A stretch of DNA of 64,000 bases from Acidobacteriaceae bacterium (GTDB lineage Bacteria; Acidobacteriota; Terriglobia; Bryobacterales; Bryobacteraceae): positions 21,374-85,373 of the forward strand of contig JADCJL010000181.1 in the NCBI GenBank assembly GCA_020247055.1, given 5' to 3'. Numbering within the stretch: the first letter of the stretch is position 1; each line of letters begins with the position of its first letter. A program made the position numbers and the translations under genes. Positions 59,123-64,000 of the stretch are shown here, piece after piece. The notes beneath the pieces were generated by a model, which was not told where the DNA came from, made no database searches, and saw nothing but the letters and a program-made list of their open reading frames with translations.

Positions 59123-60430
59123 TTACAGTTTCTTGGCGCGCTTGGCGGCCTCGTTGGGATCTTCCATGGCGATGGTATCGCCGGGCTTGAGGCCGCTCAC
59201 CACCACCAGATCGCTGTCATTCCGCTTGCCGACCTCGATCGGCCGGATCTCGAAGCGCTCCCCGCGTTGGATCCAAACTGCCGGCTTACCCTTGTGCAGG
59301 AAGCTGGCGCGGGCGGGGATGAGGGTAGCGTCCTTCTCACTTTCTATAATGATCTCGGCGGTGCTGCTCATGCCGGGACGGAGCCGGGGGTCCACCTTGG
59401 ACAGAGTGGCCCGGGCGGGAAAGGTCTTTTCCGTCAAACCCATGCCTTTCCATAGGATTGCGGCGATGGGGCTGATCCAGTCCAGTTCAGCCTCGAACTC
59501 GACCTCCGGGATGGCATCGACGCGAACCCGCAGCTTCTGACCCAGTTGCAGCTTGCCGCGGTCGACCTCGTCGAGTTTCAGTTCGACGCGCATCGACGAC
59601 AGGTCGGGAATCTCGGCAATCGCGGCTCCCGTCCAGGCGCGGTCGCCTTCTTTGAACGGCGGCGGGGAGGAGCCGAACGAACCCTGGGTCCGGTAGTTGG
59701 GAAGGACGTTGACGATACCGTCGTTCGGGGCCGTGATCGACATCTTCGAGAGATAGCTTTGGGCGCGATTCGCGTCGCGGACAGTCTTCTCTTTCTTTTG
59801 CGAGAGCCGTTCCATGTCGGCTTCCTGGGTGGTCTTCCGGGCGCGGAGGGTGGTATTCACCTGATCGAGGTCGCCTTCCGCGGTAGTTACATCGATCCGG
59901 TTCTTCCGGCCTTCGATCTCAGAGAGGATCTCGGCTTTCGACGCCTCCAGTTTGGCGCGTTCCACGTTGTAGCCGGCCGTCATGAGGTTCATCCCGTCCA
60001 TTTCGTTGGTGATGCGGTGAGAAGCCTTCAGTTGGACGATCTCTTTGTCCACGGTGCGGACGCTGGTGGCGCGGTCGAGGTAGAACTGCTCCTGCTGGGC
60101 GGCGTCGAACTCAACAATCACCTCGCCTCTGCGGATGGTTTTGCCGTTCTCGGCCAGGCGGACAATGCGGGGGTCGGGAATTTGGGGAACGCTGATAGTA
60201 ACCGAGCGGGTGGAGCGAACATCGCCGCGGGTCTTGACGGCAATGACGAATTCGCCTTTCCGCACCTTGGCAACGGGCACTTCCACCTTGGTCGGGTTGC
60301 TCTGCTGGTAGTAGTAGTAGCCGCCGCCGGCCGCGGCGAGGAGCGCGACAGCGGTGAGAATCTTGCGGCGGCGCAGCGACTCTGCAGTCTGGCCCAGTCG
60401 GACTTTCGGCTTAATATCTTTGGACGACAT
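59123..60430 (-). CDS. HlyD/MacA-family periplasmic adaptor
   Basis: A 435-residue membrane-fusion protein. A cytoplasmic basic N-terminus (S-L-R-R-R-K) precedes an anchor helix ending in G-G-G-Y-Y-Y-Y-Q-Q. Then come the first lipoyl half (V-K-T-R-G-D-V-R-S-T-R-S-V), a long coiled hairpin (about 105-225), the second lipoyl half (I-T-A-P-N-D-G-I-V-N-V), the beta-barrel, and R-L-R-P-G-M-S-S-T-A-E-I-I-I. It has normal length and no insertion. It follows the first adaptor after 43 bases that contain a 16-base tandem duplication, and precedes the third by ten bases. Confidence 0.9.
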   Translation of the reverse strand: MSSKDIKPKVRLGQTAESLRRRKILTAVALLAAAGGGYYYYQQSNPTKVEVPVAKVRKGEFVIAVKTRGDVRSTRSVTISVPQIPDPRIVRLAENGKTIRRGEVIVEFDAAQQEQFYLDRATSVRTVDKEIVQLKASHRITNEMDGMNLMTAGYNVERAKLEASKAEILSEIEGRKNRIDVTTAEGDLDQVNTTLRARKTTQEADMERLSQKKEKTVRDANRAQSYLSKMSITAPNDGIVNVLPNYRTQGSFGSSPPPFKEGDRAWTGAAIAEIPDLSSMRVELKLDEVDRGKLQLGQKLRVRVDAIPEVEFEAELDWISPIAAILWKGMGLTEKTFPARATLSKVDPRLRPGMSSTAEIIIESEKDATLIPARASFLHKGKPAVWIQRGERFEIRPIEVGKRNDSDLVVVSGLKPGDTIAMEDPNEAAKRAKKL

Positions 60431-60449
60431 AGGGTTCTCCCGGCTCCTT

Positions 60450-60481
60450 GGTGCTGCTCAACTGGGGTGCTGCTCAACTGG
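60450..60481. repeat. Perfect 16-base tandem direct repeat spanning a stop codon
   Basis: Two exact adjacent copies of GGTGCTGCTCAACTGG (60450-60465 and 60466-60481, + strand). The stop codon of the first adaptor gene (60474-60476) lies within the second copy, so the duplication extended the gap between adaptor genes without changing either reading frame. Confidence 0.85.
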
Positions 60482-62303
60482 ATTGGCCGCCCGAGGCGGG
60501 GCTGGGCGGTTTATCGACAGCGAGCACGTCGCCCGCCCGGAGGCCTGCGCGAACCGCGACATGGGTATAGCTGGCCAGACCCAGTTCCACCTGGCGACGC
60601 TCCCATTGGCCCTGCGCGGATTTCACCAGCACAAAGGCTTTCCCATCGCCTTCGTAGCTCTGGACCGCTTCGAGCGGGGCAACCGTCGCCTCCCCCTCTT
60701 CCTCAAGGATCACGTCGGCGCTGGCGCTGAGATCGGGGATGACGCGCGGATCCATCTTTTCGAGCTGGAAGCGGACCACGACATCCTTCTTAAACTGAGC
60801 CCGCATACCGCCCGTTTTGGTGATGGCCCCGATGAGGTAAAGACGGCCGGGCAGTTCGAGACCCGGGAAGGCGTCAAAGCGGATGCGGGCGCGCTGCCCG
60901 ATGCGCAGCGCCTGCACATCCGTCTGGTTCACGGTAGCATTGACGACCATCGACGAGGGATCGACGATCTGCATGAACAAGCTCCCGGGATAGATCTGAT
61001 CGCCCTGCTGGATCGGCCCGAAGTCGCCGCCGCGCCACGTGCTTTGCATCACGACCAGCCCGTCGCGCGGGGACTTAACCACCATTCGATCCGCGTTGGC
61101 TTGGGAGCGGCGGAACTCGAGTTTGGTAGCCTGCAGTTCGAGCTCGGCCGAGCGCACCTGCGCCTTTTCTCCCACATCGAGGAAGCGGCGGGCTTCCTGC
61201 AGCTGCTTGAAGTTGGCCTTCGCCTCTTCGAGCGCCAGCCGGAGCCGTTCACTTTCAATAGCGCTACGCACCGGTATGGTTCGCACGTCGAGCTCAGCCT
61301 TGTCGACCGCGTTTTTCGCGGTCAGCACCTGCTGTTCGTAGTTCTTGCGGGTGATTTCCAACTCGGCAATCTGCTTGCGAAAGTCGGCTTCCGACTGCGT
61401 CACCGTAGACTGGAAGTCATCAAGCCGCTGCAGCATGTACTGCCGGTCGAACTCGGCGACGACCTCCTCTTTCTTTACCATCGCCCCACTCTTGGCAAGT
61501 TCCTGCAACTGGAGCATGAACTCACTGCCACCCCGACCGCCGCCCGATCCGCCGCCGCCCGGTCCGCCGCTACCGACCAGCATCGAGGCGGTCGAACCGA
61601 GGCTACCGCCGCCGGAGGAGGAACCGCGAGAGGAGGTCGCAGCGCGTGGAGCGGCCGCGGGCGCCGCCGCGCGACCGGAAGCCGAACGGGCTGACCGCAG
61701 GGTGGTGGGCGCCGCCGTCCGCGAGGCGCCGCTCGAGGTGGAGGCCAACGTATCCACCGCCTGTCCGCCGGTGGCGGATCCGCCGGCGGCCGTCATGCCG
61801 CCGCTGAAGCTCCCGCCGCCCGAACCCCCAGCGCCGCCGCCCGAACCGCCTGCAGAGGAGCCGCCACTCGAACTCCCCCCGCTGCGGCCACCGCCCATCA
61901 TCGCCATGCCGCCGCCCGAACTGACCAGATTGCCGCCGCCGCTCGAACTCCGGCCGCCGCGCAGCGAGGGAGCAATCAGCGTGGAGTAGTTAAGCGCCGC
62001 CGTCACCCCCGTAAGCCGCAGGGTTCGTTCCACTTTTCCCTTCTGGACGGTCGCCGTGCGGATGGCGACCGCCGTGGCCGTTGGAGCCTCCGACGGCCGA
62101 GCCTGCGAGTACCAGTAGGCCGCCCCGGCGCCTAATCCCAGCGCGACAAGGACCATCCCCAACCGCCCGCGGCGGGGAGGCCGCTCCGGGAGAACCGGCT
62201 GGGGTCCCGGTGACCGGGGCGCGGCCGGCGGAGAGGAGGGCATCTCCGGCAAAGCAGCGTTCGACATATACAAGGGACCAGGGTCCATCGGCTGGGAGGA
62301 CAT
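60474..62303 (-). CDS. HlyD-family periplasmic adaptor with long Gly/Ser-rich insertion in the lipoyl domain
   Basis: A 609-residue membrane-fusion protein. A cytoplasmic Pro-rich N-terminus (about 1-46) and an anchor helix (about 48-64) lead to the first lipoyl strand region ending near A-P-S-L-R-G-G (111-117). Residues 116-260 are almost entirely Gly/Ser/Ala. The fold resumes at E-F-M-L-Q-L-Q-E-L-A-K-S-G-A-M-V-K-K-E-E-V-V-A-E-F, followed by the hairpin and beta-barrel with V-I-P-D-L-S-A-S-A-D-V-I-L. In normal adaptors the two sides of the insertion are only a few residues apart. It is the first gene of the efflux operon, 93 bases after rho. Confidence 0.85.
   Translation of the reverse strand: MSSQPMDPGPLYMSNAALPEMPSSPPAAPRSPGPQPVLPERPPRRGRLGMVLVALGLGAGAAYWYSQARPSEAPTATAVAIRTATVQKGKVERTLRLTGVTAALNYSTLIAPSLRGGRSSSGGGNLVSSGGGMAMMGGGRSGGSSSGGSSAGGSGGGAGGSGGGSFSGGMTAAGGSATGGQAVDTLASTSSGASRTAAPTTLRSARSASGRAAAPAAAPRAATSSRGSSSGGGSLGSTASMLVGSGGPGGGGSGGGRGGSEFMLQLQELAKSGAMVKKEEVVAEFDRQYMLQRLDDFQSTVTQSEADFRKQIAELEITRKNYEQQVLTAKNAVDKAELDVRTIPVRSAIESERLRLALEEAKANFKQLQEARRFLDVGEKAQVRSAELELQATKLEFRRSQANADRMVVKSPRDGLVVMQSTWRGGDFGPIQQGDQIYPGSLFMQIVDPSSMVVNATVNQTDVQALRIGQRARIRFDAFPGLELPGRLYLIGAITKTGGMRAQFKKDVVVRFQLEKMDPRVIPDLSASADVILEEEGEATVAPLEAVQSYEGDGKAFVLVKSAQGQWERRQVELGLASYTHVAVRAGLRAGDVLAVDKPPSPASGGQSS
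61524..61958 (-). repeat. Low-complexity Gly/Ser-rich coding tract in the first adaptor
   Basis: About 145 codons dominated by Gly, Ser and Ala, with S-G-G-G and G-G-S-G-G-G units. The tract lies where the lipoyl domain should make a tight turn, so it would protrude as a flexible arm. Confidence 0.75.
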
Positions 62304-62396
62304 AAGCGTGAATATCCTTTAAGAACTTCTCCAACGGTAGTGACGACAGCAGGAAGCAAAAGGTTATGCGGCCTGCCGGGATGGAAGCGAAAATCC
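62304..62396 (-). promoter_or_regulatory. Gap between rho and the efflux operon, probable promoter region
   Basis: 93 bases on the minus-strand path from rho to the first adaptor. AAAGGA about ten bases before the adaptor ATG is a reasonable ribosome binding site, and the leader is more AT-rich than the genes around it. No stem-loop with a T-run follows rho, so no intrinsic terminator is seen. Promoter placement is an inference. Confidence 0.35.
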
Positions 62397-63809
62397 TCAA
62401 CCGCTCATCGAAGCCAGGAACTCAGCGTTGCTGCGCGCCTTGCCCAGTTTGTCCTGCAGAAGCTCCATCGATTCGACCGGCGACAGGGGATTCAACACTT
62501 TACGAAGAATCCAGACGCGGTTCAACTCCTCTTTCGGGATGAGCAGCTCCTCTTTCCGGGTACCGCTCTTGTTGATGTCGATGGCCGGGAAGACCCGTTT
62601 GTCGACGAGTTTCCGGTCGAGATGCACCTCCATGTTCCCGGTGCCCTTGAACTCCTCAAAGATCACATCATCCATGCGAGAGCCCGTATCGATGAGTGCG
62701 GTGGCGATGATGGTGAGCGAACCGCCCTCTTCAATGTTCCGCGCCGCGCCGAAAAAGCGCTTGGGGCGCTGCAGGGCGTTCGAATCGACGCCGCCCGAAA
62801 GCACCTTGCCCGACGGCGGGACAACAGTGTTGTAGGCCCGGGCAAGGCGGGTGATCGAATCGAGCAGAATCACCACGTCGCGTTTGTGCTCCACCAGCCG
62901 CTTGGCCTTTTCAATCACCATCTCGGCCACCTGCACATGGCGGGCGGCCGGTTCGTCGAACGTTGAACTGATCACTTCGCCCTTGACGCTGCGCTGCATG
63001 TCGGTGACCTCTTCGGGCCGCTCGTCAATCAGCAGAACGATCATGGTGACGTCGGGATGATTGGTGGTCACCGAGTTGGCGATCGCCTGCAGCAGCATGG
63101 TTTTACCGGTGCGGGGCGGGGCGACGATGAGTCCGCGCTGCCCCTTGCCGATCGGCACCATCAGATCCATCACCCGGCCGGAGAAGTTGTCCCTGACGGT
63201 TTCCAGCTTGATCCGCTCCTGCGGGTAAAGCGGAGTGAGGTTGTCAAAGAACATCTTGTTCCGCGCCTCTTCCGGAGGCTCGAAATTGATGGCGTCTACT
63301 TTAATCAGGGCAAAGTAGCGCTCGCCCTCTTTCGGCGGACGGATCTGGCCGCTGATGGTGTCGCCGGTGCGTAGGTCGAAGCGGCGGATCTGGGAGGGCG
63401 AAACGTAGACGTCGTCCGGGCCGGGAAGATAGTTGTACTCGGGGGCGCGGAGGAATCCGAAGCCGTCCGGGAGGCATTCGAGCACGCCTTCCGAGAAGAT
63501 AAGACCGCTTTTTTCGGCCTGGGCCTGCAGGATCTTGAAGATCAGCTCCTGTTTGCGCAACCCGGCGGCGCCGGCGATGCCGAAGTCCTTGGCGATGACA
63601 TTCAGTTTCTGAATGCTCATCTCCTTGAGTTCGACCAGGTCGAGTGTGTTCGGGTCCCGGCGGCTGGGTTCGGCCGCCTCGGCGCCCGCGGGGCTCGCCA
63701 CCGCCGCTTTTTCGGCCTTGACGGCTTTGGGCTTATTCTCCGCCGGAGCCGCGCTGGCTCCGGTCTCGTCCGGCGTCACCGGTTGGTTGAGTTCTTGATC
63801 GCTTGCCAA
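62397..63809 (-). CDS. rho: Transcription termination factor Rho
   Basis: A 470-residue protein from a TTG with GAGGG five bases upstream. A disordered Ala/Lys/Glu-rich stretch (about 1-52) precedes the Rho N-terminal helical domain ([18 protein letters not shown]). The RNA-binding cold-shock-like domain has G-F-G-F-L-R and S-P-S-Q-I-R-R-F. The ATPase has [20 protein letters not shown] and the T-R-L-A-R-A-Y-N and S-G-G-V-D Q/R-loop region. Rho terminates transcripts by translocating along RNA. The start lies inside the 3' end of engB (34 bases of overlap). It matters here because the window shows almost no room for intrinsic terminators. Confidence 0.95.
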   Translation of the reverse strand: MASDQELNQPVTPDETGASAAPAENKPKAVKAEKAAVASPAGAEAAEPSRRDPNTLDLVELKEMSIQKLNVIAKDFGIAGAAGLRKQELIFKILQAQAEKSGLIFSEGVLECLPDGFGFLRAPEYNYLPGPDDVYVSPSQIRRFDLRTGDTISGQIRPPKEGERYFALIKVDAINFEPPEEARNKMFFDNLTPLYPQERIKLETVRDNFSGRVMDLMVPIGKGQRGLIVAPPRTGKTMLLQAIANSVTTNHPDVTMIVLLIDERPEEVTDMQRSVKGEVISSTFDEPAARHVQVAEMVIEKAKRLVEHKRDVVILLDSITRLARAYNTVVPPSGKVLSGGVDSNALQRPKRFFGAARNIEEGGSLTIIATALIDTGSRMDDVIFEEFKGTGNMEVHLDRKLVDKRVFPAIDINKSGTRKEELLIPKEELNRVWILRKVLNPLSPVESMELLQDKLGKARSNAEFLASMSG

Positions 63810-64000
63810 ATTTCCCTCGCTCCCTGACCGGTTACGGCCGAGAACGGCACCAGCGCGCCTCCGGGAATCTCTTTCCGGATAGCCGCCAGGCCGTGATGCA
63901 GTTCGGATTGATTGAGTTTGTCGGTTTTGGTAGCTACCACGAGGTAGCGTTTCTGGTGATGGTCGAGCCACTCCCGCAGGTTGCGGTCGTGCTCCATCCA
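63776..64000 (-). CDS. engB: Ribosome biogenesis GTP-binding protein EngB/YsxC, C-terminal part (5' end outside window)
   Basis: The last 74 codons of a gene that continues past the window end. The visible part contains D-x-x-x-x-x-[11 protein letters not shown] (the G4 motif T-K-x-D that selects guanine) and [10 protein letters not shown] (G5-like S-A), with the typical ending G-x-x-E-I-W-x-x-I. This matches the C-terminal third of YihA/EngB, which acts in large-subunit assembly. rho begins within its last 34 bases. Confidence 0.82.
   Translation of the reverse strand, partial: WMEHDRNLREWLDHHQKRYLVVATKTDKLNQSELHHGLAAIRKEIPGGALVPFSAVTGQGAREIWQAIKNSTNR

Noticed and set aside
61524..61958. 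Possible frameshifted or mis-assembled segment in the first adaptor
   Set aside because: The frame stays open for 145 Gly/Ser/Ala codons and returns to canonical adaptor sequence, so an in-frame insertion is the simpler reading.

Overview
The window is 64 kb of very GC-rich, densely packed bacterial chromosome. I count 53 protein-coding genes, two of them cut by the window edges. I saw no rRNA, tRNA, CRISPR array, insertion sequence or prophage, and no gene-free stretch longer than about 145 bases. The gene repertoire fits an Acidobacteriota bacterium, most likely Terriglobia/Bryobacterales (Solibacter-like): CRTAC1/ASPIC-UnbV proteins, secreted DUF1080 and CehA-type hydrolases, ACS-family sugar-acid transporters, GH88, exported caspase-like proteins, Ig-repeat giants, a nuclease-type MutL, and frequent GTG/TTG starts. 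This taxonomic call is inference from gene content, not a marker-gene result.

Layout. (1) 1-13.6 kb: scavenging and catabolism. It holds a spermidine-synthase-like membrane protein, an SDR dehydrogenase, a metal-binding secreted protein, an exported enolase-superfamily acid-sugar dehydratase, a serine hydrolase, a CehA/PHP hydrolase, an alpha/beta-hydrolase fused to DUF1080, a site-2 protease, two ACS-family MFS transporters, an esterase and a CRTAC1-type FG-GAP protein. (2) 13.5-21.5 kb: a TPR protein, a UvrD-like helicase with an embedded DEDDh exonuclease, RecX, a YtxH/DUF948-like pair, an M1-type peptidase and a PilZ protein. (3) 21.5-30.2 kb: lactate permease, a degenerate galactokinase-like protein, an OmpA-family protein, a GH88 hydrolase, a CDGSH protein, hpt and rsfS. 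(4) 30.1-38.1 kb, minus strand: one long unit running oxidoreductase, fabI, a Gld-type ABC exporter (ATPase, permease, GldG-like, DUF4340), pncB and pncA. (5) 38.1-40.7 kb: recG-rsmD. (6) 40.7-52.2 kb: a bidirectional exported-protein locus. Leftwards it runs from a small Ig-like/TM protein through a propeller-like protein to a 2107-residue protein with 21 Ig-like repeats. Rightwards it holds two DUF4384 proteins and a caspase-PEGA-TPR protein. (7) 52.2-64 kb, minus strand: engB (partial), rho, three HlyD-like adaptors, a MacB/FtsX-type permease, a TolC-like protein and mutL.

How the genes work together. The exported GH88, enolase, esterase, DUF1080 and oxidoreductase proteins plus the hexuronate-type MFS porters point to use of plant- or microbe-derived acid sugars. 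The 54-62 kb operon looks like a tripartite efflux or export machine. The 33-36 kb ABC module resembles the GldA/F/G transporter of unknown cargo. The best candidate for an undescribed system is the exported orthocaspase/DUF4384/Ig-repeat locus at 40.7-52.2 kb, whose two divergent operons have start codons overlapping in a single CATG.

Genome-scale oddities. Nearly all convergent gene pairs overlap at their stop codons, and divergent pairs often have almost no intergenic space. A short word (core CGAAACGAA) recurs inside unrelated coding sequences in both orientations.
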